64,000 nt of DNA from Enterococcus larvae (lineage in GTDB: Bacteria > Bacillota > Bacilli > Lactobacillales > Enterococcaceae), in the NCBI RefSeq assembly GCF_017830045.1, contig NZ_JAEDXU010000001.1, positions 248,001-312,000 of the forward strand, in the 5' to 3' direction. Made by a program: the position numbers and the translations under genes. Of the stretch, positions 50,015 to 60,039 are shown piece after piece. Under the pieces are notes generated by a model. It saw only the letters and a program-made list of their open reading frames with translations, was not told where the DNA came from and made no database searches. Numbering within the stretch: the first letter of the stretch is position 1; every line of letters starts with the position of its first letter.

Positions 50015-50677
50015 ATGAAAAAAATGGTTAGGATTTCATTGAGTTTGTTGGTATTAGGAGCTACAGTATCTCTATTTGGAACTCAAAGTGAAGCTGCTTC
50101 TTTGGAAGAAATGAAGAATTCCATTGAAGAAGGAGAAGGGATGGTTTATAATCCAATTTCAAAAGGAATATTGACAAAGGAAGGCTCAACTGAATTTGTA
50201 ACCGCTTTAGAGAATGCTTTAGCTGAAGAGGATACAGAAATAATTACTGAAGATATAATGGTTCAAGCGTTTTTAGAGACAAGTTCTGCAAGTACTTTAG
50301 AAGTCAAGGAACCAGAAACACCTAAAATAGCACCCAGAGTTGCAACAATTCCAGGTATATGGAATATAAAATATTTAACTAGTGAATACCGGTCAAATAC
50401 TTTTACTGGATCTGGTTGGCAATATAGTGGAATGCGCTTTGCATTTAAGGATACTGTAGCAAATCCATTTTTTGGTGTCAGAGCAGAAAAGGATTCCTTT
50501 AATTTCACATATCAAGTAATTGGGGGTAGTTACGCCCATGAATCAATATATGTTCCAGCAAACGCTTCATGGGTATATGCTCCGGCAGTTAGTAAACCTC
50601 AATTCGGGAGTATGGCATACGCTGGTTATTTTTCTACTTATAATCCAGTAATCAATAGTCGTTACTATATTTATTAA
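50015..50677 (+). CDS. Secreted protein, unknown, 220 aa
   Basis: Signal peptide visible at residues 1-28 (hydrophobic core SLSLLVLGATVSLFG, likely cut after SEAA). The mature chain has an acidic helical half (about 29-105) and a Tyr/Phe/Trp-rich beta-like C-terminal half (about 110-220; FTGSGWQYSGMRF, SFNFTYQVIGGSY). The structure resembles small secreted enterococcal or bacteriocin-like proteins of the lactococcin 972 type in overall layout only; I do not claim membership. AGGAGG precedes the ATG. No immunity or export partner is adjacent. Confidence 0.75.
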   Translation: MKKMVRISLSLLVLGATVSLFGTQSEAASLEEMKNSIEEGEGMVYNPISKGILTKEGSTEFVTALENALAEEDTEIITEDIMVQAFLETSSASTLEVKEPETPKIAPRVATIPGIWNIKYLTSEYRSNTFTGSGWQYSGMRFAFKDTVANPFFGVRAEKDSFNFTYQVIGGSYAHESIYVPANASWVYAPAVSKPQFGSMAYAGYFSTYNPVINSRYYIY

Positions 50678-50876
50678 ATAATTGTCAATGGAAAGAGATC
50701 TAGTAATAAATTAGATTTCTTTCTTTTTTCGACTCATTATCAAATGATTGACAGTTTTTCAAAATAAATCGCTAATCGCTTTTCAATTTATTGGTTGCGA
50801 TATGTTGATTTACCCGCTTTAGGTGAGTCATATTTTGATATGAAACGTGTTAAATATCCGAATCAGATGTCAGATG

Positions 50877-51370
50877 TTAGACAATATGAAAGTAATCATT
50901 GATGAACTTGGCATTAACAAAAAAATAGGATTGAACTGCCCAATAACGCCTACAAGATTGACAGACATGGCGTTGCTTCGTCAATTCCATAACGAGAGGT
51001 AAATGATTAAAGGAATCAAACCGAATCCAGCAAGTTTTCGTATCATTTTTAATCGGTGCCAATTCCCCGTGAGGGGATCTTCTGCACAAGCACAATGTGG
51101 GCAACGCGTGAGACAAAGGGAAAGCTTGGCTTTTATGACCAGTGTTTATCCTGCGCTTAATTTTTGTTCGGAAACAGATAAAATAATTATATTTTTATCT
51201 ATAGTTCGCAGCATTTTTTTGATATCATGAAGCATAGTGTATCGTTCCTTCCTGTTAGATTTTGTGTGGTAACTTAATCCTACCAGAAAACGATATGTTT
51301 TTTTATATAAAAATGAACATGAGACTGAGAAAAATATTTCTACTTTCATCAATCCCATTTATATAGAGCC
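50877..51370 (-). pseudogene. Truncated, frameshifted ISL3-family transposase
   Basis: From an IS-like end GGCTCTATATAAATGGG at 51370, a leader leads to AGGAAGGA and ATG 51236. The product starts MLHDIKKMLRTIDKNIII and stops early. A second frame then carries CPHCACAEDP, and a third continues as TKTCWIRFDSFNHLPLVMEL, then TKQRHVCQSCRRYW, the typical ISL3 zinc-finger N-terminus, before a stop at 50877. At least two frameshifts, and no catalytic domain, so it is a dead 5' remnant. Confidence 0.75.
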
Positions 51371-51478
51371 AACAAATCATTTATTAGGTGTTTTTGCGTT
51401 GCGCCTAGTAGAAGCATTCATGGCAGAAACATTCTCATTTTCAGTATGCTGATCTTGCAAGAGCAGCATACAAAAAAA

Positions 51479-51502
51479 GTGGGACCTGATTGCTACCCCA
51501 CT
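51479..51502 (-). terminator. Terminator of ccpA
   Basis: AGTGGG pairs with CCCACT; T-run on the minus strand. A second perfect 8-bp hairpin (GTATGCTG/CAGCATAC, 51444-51471) lies just beyond. Confidence 0.8.
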
Positions 51503-51517
51503 CTACTATTTTGTTAA

Positions 51518-52519
51518 TTATTTTGTTGAGCCTTTTTTATCAATCCCATAAGGAAGAATGACTGTTTTATCTTCAATCTCTTCTTTATTCATCAGTTTTG
51601 TCAAAAGACGCATTGCTACTGCACCGATATCATACAACGGTTGTGTAACACTTGAAAGTTTTGGACGAGCGACATCTGTCAGCAAAGAGTTATTGCTTGT
51701 GATGATTTCAAATTCTTCCGGTACCTTGACTCCAGCATCAAGCATGCCGTCCAATAAGCCGATAGCCAGCTCATCGTCTGTTACTACAGCTGCTGTTGCA
51801 CCGCTGTTGCGAATACGTTCTGCCAGATTGATTCCATCTTTGAATCGGTATTCCGCTTCAAAAATCAAACCTTCACTGTAAGTCAATCCATTTTCAGAGA
51901 GTGCTGCTTTATAGCCGCTCATTCTATTCTTGCCATTGATTGGATCGATCAGCGCACCACTGACAAAAGCAATTTTCTTATTGCCGTTTTTAGCAAGGAT
52001 ATCTGTTGCATCCTTTGTTGCAGCGCTATAATCAATATTTACACTACCTACCTGCTCATCAGGATCAATAGATCCAGCCAGAACAACTGGTGTTTTCGAA
52101 CGTGAAAACTCACCGCGAATTTCATCTGTGATATGGTGTCCCATGAAAATGATTCCGTCTACCTGTTTCGCAAGCAGATTATTCAGTACATTGACTTCCT
52201 TCTGGTCATTACCGTCAGAATTCGCCAAAATAATATTGTATTTATACATTGTTGCAACATCATCGATCCCTCTTGCCAATGAAGAGAAAAAGATATTACT
52301 GACATCGGGAATAATAACTCCAACTGTTGTCGTCTTTTTACTTGCCAGACCTCTAGCTACAGCATTTGGTCGATAATCCAGACGGTCAATAACTTCCAGC
52401 ACTTTTTTTCTGGTTGCTGGTTTGACATTAGGATTACCATTCACTACGCGGGAAACGGTTGCCATAGATACATCTGCTTCACGAGCAACATCATAAATTG
52501 TAATCGTTTGTTTTTCCAT
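51518..52519 (-). CDS. ccpA: Catabolite control protein A
   Basis: A 333-residue LacI-family regulator of carbon catabolite control, activated by HPr-Ser46-P made by HprK (also encoded in this window). The HTH is IYDVAREADVSMATVSRV, the hinge is RPNAVARGLASK, and the effector domain follows. It is divergent from pepQ, a conserved lactic acid bacterial arrangement, with a cre-like site between them that suggests autoregulation. Confidence 0.97.
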   Translation of the reverse strand: MEKQTITIYDVAREADVSMATVSRVVNGNPNVKPATRKKVLEVIDRLDYRPNAVARGLASKKTTTVGVIIPDVSNIFFSSLARGIDDVATMYKYNIILANSDGNDQKEVNVLNNLLAKQVDGIIFMGHHITDEIRGEFSRSKTPVVLAGSIDPDEQVGSVNIDYSAATKDATDILAKNGNKKIAFVSGALIDPINGKNRMSGYKAALSENGLTYSEGLIFEAEYRFKDGINLAERIRNSGATAAVVTDDELAIGLLDGMLDAGVKVPEEFEIITSNNSLLTDVARPKLSSVTQPLYDIGAVAMRLLTKLMNKEEIEDKTVILPYGIDKKGSTK

Positions 52520-52608
52520 GATTTTTTCTCCTAGAATTTATATTTGTTTCCATTTTCAGAAAACTTCATTTACATTTCTTATCTAGAATATCAGAGTTAA
52601 ATTTATTT

Positions 52609-52622
52609 TGCAACCGTTTTTA
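52609..52622. promoter_or_regulatory. cre-like site between ccpA and pepQ
   Basis: Read on the minus strand TAAAAACGGTTGCA matches TGNNANCGNTNNCA in all but one fixed position. The site is 90 nt from ccpA and 110 nt from pepQ. Confidence 0.65.
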
Positions 52623-52731
52623 TGCCATTTTCATGAAATTTAGCATTTCTATTTTCAAAAGGAAAAAATCTTCTTTTCATGGTATGATAAATAAAGCAAA
52701 TTTACAGAAACTCTGAGAAAGAAGGATACCT

Positions 52732-53832
52732 ATGAATCAACAAAAAATCAATGAATTGAAACAATGGATGGCAGAAGAAAAAATCGACCTTACCTACATC
52801 AGCGATCCTCATCATATTGCTTATTTTTCCGGTTATGAAAGTGATCCCCATGAACGTGTACTGGCGCTATTCATTTCTTTAGAGGCAGAACCCTTCTTAT
52901 TTACTCCGGCCCTTGAAACCGAAGACGCCGCAAACAGTACTTGGAGCTATCCAGTCTACGGTTACATGGATGGAGAAAACCCATGGGAAAAAATTGCTCA
53001 AATCATCCAGAAAAATGGACAGCCTAAAAGAATCGCCACTGAAAAAGAATTTCTCTCAGTTGCACGCTTTGAAGAACTGCGCTTCTACTTCCCAGAGGCC
53101 GATTTAGCAACAAATGCAACTCCTGTTGTGGAAAGACTTCAACTAATTAAGACAGACGCTGAAATCAGTCTGTTACTGGAAGCTGGAAACTGGGCTGACG
53201 TCGCACTGGAAATTGGTTTTCAGGCTGTGACAGAAGGTGCTGCAGAACAGGAGATCATTGCAGAGATCGAGTATCAGCTAAAACGTAAAGGAGTTCGTTC
53301 TATGAGCTTCAGCACGCTTGTATTGACTGGTAAAAATGCGGCTAGCCCTCATGGGACCCCAGGAGCTGCAACCGTCGCTTCCGGCGACCTTGTATTATTT
53401 GACTTGGGTGTTATTTGGAAAGGCTATTGTAGTGATGTGACTCGAACAGTTGCTTATCAAGAGCCTACAGCCTTCCAGAAAGAAATCTATGCGATTGTCC
53501 TTGAGGCTCAACTAGCCGCTACAGCAGCCGTTAAGCCCGGTATAACAGCAGGTGAGCTGGATCAGATTGCCCGCTCAGTGATTGAAAAGACCGGTTATGG
53601 TGAATACTTCAATCATCGATTGGGACATGGGATCGGGACAACGGTTCATGAATTCCCATCATTGATTACAGGGAATGATTTGGTCATTGAAAAAGGGATG
53701 TGCTTTTCAATGGAGCCTGGTATTTATATTCCAGGAAAAGTTGGTGTACGTATCGAGGATTGTGTCCATGTAACGGATAACGGCTGTGAGGCTTTTACTA
53801 AAACTACCAAAGAATTACAGTTTCTTGGATAG
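52732..53832 (+). CDS. pepQ: Xaa-Pro dipeptidase
   Basis: A 366-residue M24 prolidase, cleaving X-Pro dipeptides. Metal ligands are visible in LFDLGVIWKGYCSDVTRT (two Asp), GHGIGTTVHEFP (His), MEPGIYIPG (Glu) and RIEDCV (Glu). AAGGATA precedes the ATG. Divergent from ccpA. Confidence 0.95.
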   Translation: MNQQKINELKQWMAEEKIDLTYISDPHHIAYFSGYESDPHERVLALFISLEAEPFLFTPALETEDAANSTWSYPVYGYMDGENPWEKIAQIIQKNGQPKRIATEKEFLSVARFEELRFYFPEADLATNATPVVERLQLIKTDAEISLLLEAGNWADVALEIGFQAVTEGAAEQEIIAEIEYQLKRKGVRSMSFSTLVLTGKNAASPHGTPGAATVASGDLVLFDLGVIWKGYCSDVTRTVAYQEPTAFQKEIYAIVLEAQLAATAAVKPGITAGELDQIARSVIEKTGYGEYFNHRLGHGIGTTVHEFPSLITGNDLVIEKGMCFSMEPGIYIPGKVGVRIEDCVHVTDNGCEAFTKTTKELQFLG

Positions 53833-53852
53833 GAATTATCGGGTATACAAAT

Positions 53853-53884
53853 AGATGACTGAAACCAGAGTTTCAGTCATCTAT
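53853..53884. terminator. Bidirectional terminator
   Basis: ATGACTGAAAC (53855-53865) pairs with GTTTCAGTCAT (53870-53880). It serves pepQ and the convergent YtxH gene. Confidence 0.88.
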
Positions 53885-53893
53885 TTATTTTAC

Positions 53894-54469
53894 TTATTTC
53901 GCAACTTTATCCGCTGCATCTTTAATATCTTCTTTTGCTTCTTCTACTTTATCAGGTACATCAGCAGTAGCTGCTTTTGCTTCTGTCTTTCCTTCTGAAA
54001 CGATTTCTTTTGCCTTTTCAGCAGAATCCTTCACATCAATATAGATATCGTCAGAGGTTTCTTCTGCTATATCGCCAAAATCAGCCATCTCGTCAGCTAG
54101 TTCATTTTTGGTTTTCTTGAAACGACTGGAAAGATCATCTGTCTGTTTTCTCAAGGTATCAAGTACAGAGCCTGAAACGTCCTGTGCTCGATCAAAGGAA
54201 CCTTTAGAACGTTCCTTGATATTTCCAGCTAAGCCGCTTGCCTGTCCGCCTAAAGAGTCTGCTTTATCTTTTGCAATAGAGGACAGCTCATCACCCTTCT
54301 CTTTCGCATATTCTGTATAATCAGATGCCTTATCCTTTAGTTGATCTGCTTGTTCCGCCAGATCCTTTCTTAGTTCCTTGCCAGATTTTGGCGCCAATAA
54401 CAAAGCTGCAACTGCTGCGGCTGTTCCGCCGATTACTGCTCCTAATAGAAATCTGCTCTTCTTTGCCAT
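53894..54469 (-). CDS. YtxH-domain stress protein
   Basis: A 191-residue protein with a YtxH N-terminus: LLGAVIGGTAAAVAALLLAP is a membrane helix, followed by KSGKELRKDL. The rest is a long charged Lys/Asp/Glu/Ala helix (about 35-190) with LEA-like repeats. Related proteins are general-stress proteins. It is 32 nt downstream of the DUF948 gene, so the two form an operon. Confidence 0.88.
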   Translation of the reverse strand: MAKKSRFLLGAVIGGTAAAVAALLLAPKSGKELRKDLAEQADQLKDKASDYTEYAKEKGDELSSIAKDKADSLGGQASGLAGNIKERSKGSFDRAQDVSGSVLDTLRKQTDDLSSRFKKTKNELADEMADFGDIAEETSDDIYIDVKDSAEKAKEIVSEGKTEAKAATADVPDKVEEAKEDIKDAADKVAK

Positions 54470-54501
54470 TTGATCATTCCTCCATATCGTTTATGTGATG
54501 A

Positions 54502-54918
54502 TTATTTTTTTGAACGCATTGCTCGAAAAGCAGCTCCACCGACTTTTCCTACTACTCCGGCTTTCGAAGTCGCTTTCCCTGCTGAACCAATCTTACTGAC
54601 CAGATTTTTACTGGAATGATTCAGCTCAGAAACACTATCACTCAAATCAGCCACTGCCTGGAACAATGGATCGATCGTTGCCACCTTCTGGTTGACGTCA
54701 TTAAGCAAATCATTACTCTTTACAAGAAGTCCCTCTACTTGTCTTGATAAAATATCAACATCATTTGTAACCACCGAAATCGTCTTATTTGCTTCGTCAA
54801 CTGTCTTAGTCACTTGATCGACTGTCTTAGAAATTTTCCATAAAACAATGGCAATAAATATAACCAATACTGCGAATGCGGACGCCGCAATCAAGCCTGC
54901 AATTTCTCCACCCGTCAT
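54502..54918 (-). CDS. DUF948 domain protein
   Basis: A 138-residue protein with one N-terminal membrane helix (about 5-25, IAASAFAVLVIFIAIVLW) and a coiled-coil-like VDQVTKTVDEANKTISVVTN region, typical of DUF948 general-stress proteins paired with YtxH. An in-frame ATG at 54942 is less likely: AGGAG fits ATG 54918. Confidence 0.88.
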   Translation of the reverse strand: MTGGEIAGLIAASAFAVLVIFIAIVLWKISKTVDQVTKTVDEANKTISVVTNDVDILSRQVEGLLVKSNDLLNDVNQKVATIDPLFQAVADLSDSVSELNHSSKNLVSKIGSAGKATSKAGVVGKVGGAAFRAMRSKK

Positions 54919-55067
54919 ATCATTTCTCCTCTCAACATCCATTTTAATTAGAATAACATTTGATCTTCAATTCTACAAATGATTCAGTGTTCCTACTACT
55001 TCTATATTATACCAATTTCCAACCATTCACTCTACAAAAATAACTTAAAAATGTATGTAAACAAAAA

Positions 55068-55094
55068 GGACTGGCATCCGTTATGTTCCAGTCC
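55068..55094 (-). terminator. Terminator of the galU operon
   Basis: GGACTGG (55068-55074) pairs with CCAGTCC (55088-55094); TTTTTG follows on the minus strand. Confidence 0.85.
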
Positions 55095-55132
55095 TACACC
55101 ATAAAAGATGCCAGTTCAACTAACTGTTCTGC

Positions 55133-56029
55133 TTATTTCTTTGCTTGTTCCTGCTCTTTAAGCAACTGTTGGCCGAGCTCAATCAAGTATGCTTTCAGGT
55201 TATCTTTAACCTCTGGATGAGTCAGACCATATTCAATACTTGTTTTCATAAAGCCGAATTTATCACCGACATCAAATCGTTTTCCAGTAAAAGTTCTTGC
55301 GAATACACGCTGTGTCTTATTCAATGTATCAATTGCATCGGTCAGCTGGATTTCTCCACCAGCTCCCGGCTCTTGGTTTTCCAGAATATGGAAAATTTCC
55401 GGTGTCAGAAGGTAGCGTCCGATGATCGCTAAATCACTTGGTGCATCTTCCGGATTTGGTTTCTCCACGAAACTCTTCACATTGTAGAGGCCTTTGCTGA
55501 CTTCCGTTTCAGGATTGATGATTCCATATTTTGATGTCTCTTCGTGCGGAACCTTCATTACTGCAAGTGTTGCTGCATGGGTTTCTTCATAATCATTAAT
55601 CAATTGCTTTGAAAGTGGGATTTTATCTTCCATGATATCGTCGCCCAACATCACGATAAACGGTTCATTCCCTACAAAAGCCTTCGCCTGCAATACTGCA
55701 TGTCCCAAGCCTTTTGGATGAGACTGACGAATGAAGTGAAGATTTACATCTGTTGTTTCCTCCACAAGCTTCAATAATTCTGTTTTATGTTTTTCTTTCA
55801 AGTTCGTTTCCAACTCGATATTCGCATCAAAATGATCCTCTATCGGACGTTTTGCTTTTCCAGTAACAATCAGGATATCTTCAATCCCGGATGCCAAAGC
55901 CTCTTCTACAATAAACTGGATAGTTGGTTTATCAACGATCGGCAGCATTTCCTTTGCCATCGCCTTCGTTGCCGGAAGGAATCTCGTTCCTAATCCCGCT
56001 GCTGGGATTATCGCTTTTTTTACTTTCAT
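55133..56029 (-). CDS. galU: UTP-glucose-1-phosphate uridylyltransferase
   Basis: A 298-residue nucleotidyltransferase making UDP-glucose for glycolipids and cell-wall polysaccharides. The nucleotide motif [20 protein letters not shown] is at the N-terminus; [16 protein letters not shown] and VMLGDDIM follow. An upstream frame extension overlaps gpsA; AAGGAG fits ATG 56029. It is the last gene of hprK-lgt-gpsA-galU. Confidence 0.96.
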   Translation of the reverse strand: MKVKKAIIPAAGLGTRFLPATKAMAKEMLPIVDKPTIQFIVEEALASGIEDILIVTGKAKRPIEDHFDANIELETNLKEKHKTELLKLVEETTDVNLHFIRQSHPKGLGHAVLQAKAFVGNEPFIVMLGDDIMEDKIPLSKQLINDYEETHAATLAVMKVPHEETSKYGIINPETEVSKGLYNVKSFVEKPNPEDAPSDLAIIGRYLLTPEIFHILENQEPGAGGEIQLTDAIDTLNKTQRVFARTFTGKRFDVGDKFGFMKTSIEYGLTHPEVKDNLKAYLIELGQQLLKEQEQAKK

Positions 56030-56042
56030 TGCCTTTTCTCCT

Positions 56043-57053
56043 TTAGAATTCATTTTCTGTCTTCCCATCTCTTAGCATGATGTCTTTTGCTGCCTGCTTG
56101 ACATCTTTTTTCTCATAAAGTACTTGATAAATTGCTTCAGTGATTGGCATCTCAATGTTCATCTGCTCAGCCAGCTCATATGCCGCTTTCGTAGTTGACA
56201 CACCTTCAACGATCATGCCCATGTTTTCCAAAACTTCATCCAGGTCATGACCTTCGCCCAAGAGATTTCCAGCTCTCCAGTTGCGGGAATGAACGCTGGT
56301 ACACGTCACAATAAGATCTCCGACACCACTTAAACCAATAAAAGTTAGTGGATTGGCTCCCATTGCAACACCAAGACGGCTGATTTCAGCCAAGCCCCGA
56401 GTCATGATTGCAGCCTTAGCGTTATCGCCAAAGCCCAATCCGTGAATGGCACCAGCCCCTAAAGCAATGATATTTTTCAGCGCTGCACCAGTTTCAACAC
56501 CAATAACATCTTCATTTGTGTAAATTCTGAAATAATTATTCATAAATAGATCCTGTACATACTCTGCATTCTCCAGTACTTCGCTGGCTGCAGTGATTGT
56601 CGTGATGTCATGAACAGCCACTTCTTCTGCGTGACTCGGGCCAGACAGAACAACAACACCTTTGCGTTTTTCTGCCGGAATTTCTTCCATCAAAACTTCT
56701 GAAATACGCTTGTGTGATCCTTGCTCTAAGCCTTTAGAGGCATGAATGATCAACGGCTGATTTTTGCATAATGCAGCAAACTCTTTTGCTACCGGACGCA
56801 TGGCCTTTGTAGGAACCACAAAAAGAACCGCATCAACTTGATCGATACATTCTTCCATTGTTTTTGTTCCTCTAATGGATTCTGGTAGTACTAAATCCGG
56901 AAGATAACGTTTGTTGGTATGAAATTGATTGATCTCATCGATCTGCTCTGCTACATTTCCCCAGATACGTACGTCATGTCCATTTTCAGCTAAAACCTGT
57001 GCTAATGCAGTGCCCCAAGAACCGGGACCTAAAACAGCTATTTTTTGTTTCAT
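56043..57053 (-). CDS. gpsA: Glycerol-3-phosphate dehydrogenase, NAD(P)-dependent
   Basis: A 336-residue enzyme making sn-glycerol-3-phosphate for phospholipid and teichoic acid synthesis. N-terminal Rossmann motif [17 protein letters not shown]; the SGPSHAEEV and [19 protein letters not shown] motifs are complete. It lies 55 nt after lgt, which uses phosphatidylglycerol derived from its product. Confidence 0.97.
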   Translation of the reverse strand: MKQKIAVLGPGSWGTALAQVLAENGHDVRIWGNVAEQIDEINQFHTNKRYLPDLVLPESIRGTKTMEECIDQVDAVLFVVPTKAMRPVAKEFAALCKNQPLIIHASKGLEQGSHKRISEVLMEEIPAEKRKGVVVLSGPSHAEEVAVHDITTITAASEVLENAEYVQDLFMNNYFRIYTNEDVIGVETGAALKNIIALGAGAIHGLGFGDNAKAAIMTRGLAEISRLGVAMGANPLTFIGLSGVGDLIVTCTSVHSRNWRAGNLLGEGHDLDEVLENMGMIVEGVSTTKAAYELAEQMNIEMPITEAIYQVLYEKKDVKQAAKDIMLRDGKTENEF

Positions 57054-57108
57054 TATATGTTTCTCCTCCTAAAATAAATGCATTCATTTATTTCTCAGCT
57101 ATGTTGTT

Positions 57109-57936
57109 TTATTTTGCTTCTACCCGCTTCTGATTTCTGTTGTAAAAAGCCAGCTTCGGATTTCTTCTTCGAATAAGCAGTACAGCTATTGCTCCAATGA
57201 ACAGAACAATCGAAAGCAGCTGTGACACGCGGATCATGCCGAAAACATATAAACTGTCTGTACGCATTCCTTCGATGAAAAAGCGTCCAAACGAATACCA
57301 GATGATGTAAAGCAGAAAAACTTCTCCTTCTTTTAGAAAGTTTTCTTTCTTACGAAGAAGGACTAACACGATGAACCCCAGTAAATTCCAAGCGGATTCA
57401 TACAAAAAGGTCGGCTGCCGATAGATATCATCGATTTTCATATTGTCGATGATGAAATTCGGCAAGTGAAGACTCTCTAAAAAGCTTCTTGTGGTATCCG
57501 GACCATACGCCTCATGGTTCATAAAATTGCCCCAGCGGCCAATCCCTTGTGCTAGAATAACACTTGGCGCAGCGATATCTAAAAATGTCCATGTAGAAAT
57601 AAAATGATGTCTTGTGAAAAGTAACAAAGCGATTCCGCCGCCAATTAAGCCACCGTAAATAGCCAAACCGCCATTTCTGGTCATAAAGATATCCAGCGGA
57701 TTCTCAATGTAGTCCTGCCACTCAAAGGCAACATAATACAACCTAGCGCCTATGATCGCACTTGGTAATCCCCAAATCATGAAATCCACGACATCATCTG
57801 ATTTCAGACCAACTCGCACAGCTTCTTTACTACTTAGCCACACAGCTAAAATAATCCCCGAAACAATGATTACTGCATACCAATACACCGCAATCCCGAA
57901 CACTTGAAAAGCAATTGGGCTAATTTGAGCCAGCAT
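57109..57936 (-). CDS. lgt: Prolipoprotein diacylglyceryl transferase
   Basis: A 275-residue membrane enzyme that attaches diacylglyceryl to the Cys of lipoproteins such as the two predicted in this window. About seven membrane segments; the Lgt signature is GRWGNFMNHEAYG, with the essential Arg in it; also IGARLYYVAF and EGMRTDSLY. It lies 11 nt downstream of hprK. Confidence 0.96.
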   Translation of the reverse strand: MLAQISPIAFQVFGIAVYWYAVIIVSGIILAVWLSSKEAVRVGLKSDDVVDFMIWGLPSAIIGARLYYVAFEWQDYIENPLDIFMTRNGGLAIYGGLIGGGIALLLFTRHHFISTWTFLDIAAPSVILAQGIGRWGNFMNHEAYGPDTTRSFLESLHLPNFIIDNMKIDDIYRQPTFLYESAWNLLGFIVLVLLRKKENFLKEGEVFLLYIIWYSFGRFFIEGMRTDSLYVFGMIRVSQLLSIVLFIGAIAVLLIRRRNPKLAFYNRNQKRVEAK

Positions 57937-57947
57937 GACTACTCCAC

Positions 57948-58883
57948 CTACATTCCTGAATTTTCTTCAATTAATTGTGTCAATCTATTTTCGAACTCTA
58001 GTGTTGCATCGTACCCCATACTTTTAGCACGGAAGTTCATCGCTGCAACTTCAATGATGATTGCTACATTCCGACCTGTTTTTACAGGGATACGAATTTG
58101 CGGCACATCAACATTCCCGATTTCAATCACAGCATCATCGCTGCCTAATCGGTCATATTGCTTATCCTTTGCCCAAGCTTCCAAATAGACAACTAATTGA
58201 ACCTGCATCGAACCTCGTACCGCACTTGCACCAAAAAGGTTCATTACATCTATAATACCTATTCCTCGGATTTCTATCAAATGTTGTAAAATTTTAGGCG
58301 GTTCACCGATCAAGGTCAACTCATCTTGTTGATGGACGTCAACACGATCATCTGCAATTAGACGATGCCCTCTTTGAATCAATTCAAGCGCAGTTTCGCT
58401 TTTGCCTATACCGCTGTCTCCTTGAATCAAGACACCTAGTCCATATACGTCTACCAATACCCCATGAACACTGGTACGAGTAGCCAACTGATCATCCAAA
58501 TAGCTGGATAGTTCGCCCAATAAACGAGAAGTTGAGATTGGTGAGCGTAAAATCGCTAAATTCTTTTCCTTTGCTGCTTGAATCATTTCTTCCGGAACAT
58601 CCAGTCCACGTGAAATAATAAATGCAGGTGTATCATCTGAGCACATGCGACGCATAACCAGTAAACGTTCCTCTGGAATCATCCGCTCAGCAAATGTCAT
58701 CTCCTTATTCCCAAACAGCTGCAGCCGATCATGGGAATAGTAGCTGAAATAACCCGTCAGCTCTAAACCAGGACGAGAAATATCTCCTGTTGTGATTTCT
58801 TTATCTAATGCTTCTTCTGTGGCGAATACGGTTTCCAGAGAAAGCTTTTCCACCAATTGACGTATTTTCACTGTTTCTGACAT
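57948..58883 (-). CDS. hprK: HPr kinase/phosphorylase
   Basis: A 311-residue enzyme that phosphorylates HPr at Ser46 and so controls CcpA. Walker A is [14 protein letters not shown]; the HprK signature [17 protein letters not shown] follows. Bifunctional. It heads the operon hprK-lgt-gpsA-galU. Confidence 0.97.
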   Translation of the reverse strand: MSETVKIRQLVEKLSLETVFATEEALDKEITTGDISRPGLELTGYFSYYSHDRLQLFGNKEMTFAERMIPEERLLVMRRMCSDDTPAFIISRGLDVPEEMIQAAKEKNLAILRSPISTSRLLGELSSYLDDQLATRTSVHGVLVDVYGLGVLIQGDSGIGKSETALELIQRGHRLIADDRVDVHQQDELTLIGEPPKILQHLIEIRGIGIIDVMNLFGASAVRGSMQVQLVVYLEAWAKDKQYDRLGSDDAVIEIGNVDVPQIRIPVKTGRNVAIIIEVAAMNFRAKSMGYDATLEFENRLTQLIEENSGM

Positions 58884-59045
58884 AACCCCTGACTCATTCC
58901 TTTCCTGTCTCCGCTTTATTTTATCATTTCAAGCAGTAAGTTTCTACATTTATTCCTTTTTCCTTCTTGTATATATCCTCTTCTTGACTATTTTGTTGTT
59001 CATTGTATACTTATGATGATTTTATAGAAACCGAGTGTGAGACAA

Positions 59046-60008
59046 ATGAATGAAAATCTAAAAATGAAGGCCCGATCACTTCCGCTGTCTCCCGGCGTTT
59101 ATCTTATGCGGGATAAGTCAGGAACGATTCTTTATATAGGGAAAGCCAAGAAGCTGAAGGAACGTGTCAGCAGTTATTTTATCAACAACAAAAGCCATTC
59201 CACCAAAGTCAAACGTATGCTCCTTCATCTGGATCATTTTGATGTTATTCATACTAATACTGAGCTGGATGCTCTGCTGCTGGAATGTCGACTGATCCAA
59301 AAGCATCGTCCGATGTACAACCGCCAAATGAATGCTTTTGAACGCTATAATTATATGAATATTTCCACTGAGAATGGCGCAGTGCATCTATCCGTCACAC
59401 CTCTTCCTGAAGAAGACTATTCCTTTGGTCCCTATACAAGCTATCGAAGACTGCCGGAAATCAAGGAAATCCTTGAAAAGTTATACGGGCTCAAGCCCAA
59501 TAAATTATGGCAGCAGCTATATGATCAACCTGCAGATCCAGAGAACACCGAAACAATAATAGAAGAGCTGCTGGCTGCCTTCAGCGGACATTCTCAATTG
59601 GTAGAAGGCCGTATAGAAAGAAAAATGCTGGAATTTTCAGAACAGCTGCGCTTCATCCAGGCTGCCCAATGGCGAGATGACTGGACGTTGATTCAGTATT
59701 TCTTCAAAAAGCATGCACAGCTCCTCCTACACCCTCTCAGTCAAAGAGAATGGCATGCCTTGTGGCTCCCAACAGATGCAGGGAAAAAGTGCTACCTGAT
59801 TTACCAAGGATTGATTACTGCCGAGAAAGAATTTCCCGGACTCAAAACTAAGAATAAACGGGAACTGACCAAACTTTCACGTAAGCTGATCCCAGATAAA
59901 ATTGAGGCGTTCGATACCTTTTCAAAGGAGCAGATCGATTTTATCAATATTCTTTATATTTACTTGCAGAAGGTAGATGACTATCAACTGCTTTCACTAA
60001 AGAAATAG
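59046..60008 (+). CDS. GIY-YIG nuclease, UvrC N-terminal-like
   Basis: A 320-residue protein starting with a GIY-YIG domain (about 12-95): SPGVYLMRDKSGTILYIGKA, then RVSSYF and LLLECRLIQKHRPMYN. This matches the N-terminal nuclease half of UvrC; the UvrBC, RNase H-like and HhH parts are absent, as in Cho. The remaining 220 residues are helical and not recognised. It may act in nucleotide excision repair. The start is ambiguous: GTG 59037 or ATG 59046, both with weak ribosome binding signals. Confidence 0.85.
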   Translation: MNENLKMKARSLPLSPGVYLMRDKSGTILYIGKAKKLKERVSSYFINNKSHSTKVKRMLLHLDHFDVIHTNTELDALLLECRLIQKHRPMYNRQMNAFERYNYMNISTENGAVHLSVTPLPEEDYSFGPYTSYRRLPEIKEILEKLYGLKPNKLWQQLYDQPADPENTETIIEELLAAFSGHSQLVEGRIERKMLEFSEQLRFIQAAQWRDDWTLIQYFFKKHAQLLLHPLSQREWHALWLPTDAGKKCYLIYQGLITAEKEFPGLKTKNKRELTKLSRKLIPDKIEAFDTFSKEQIDFINILYIYLQKVDDYQLLSLKK

Positions 60009-60010
60009 GC

Positions 60011-60037
60011 AGGCAGACCGGATTCCTCCGGCTGCCT
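60011..60037. terminator. Bidirectional terminator
   Basis: AGGCAG-ACCGG pairs with CCGG-CTGCCT around a short loop; T-run on plus. It serves the convergent UvrC-like gene and liaZ. Confidence 0.8.
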
Positions 60038-60039
60038 AC

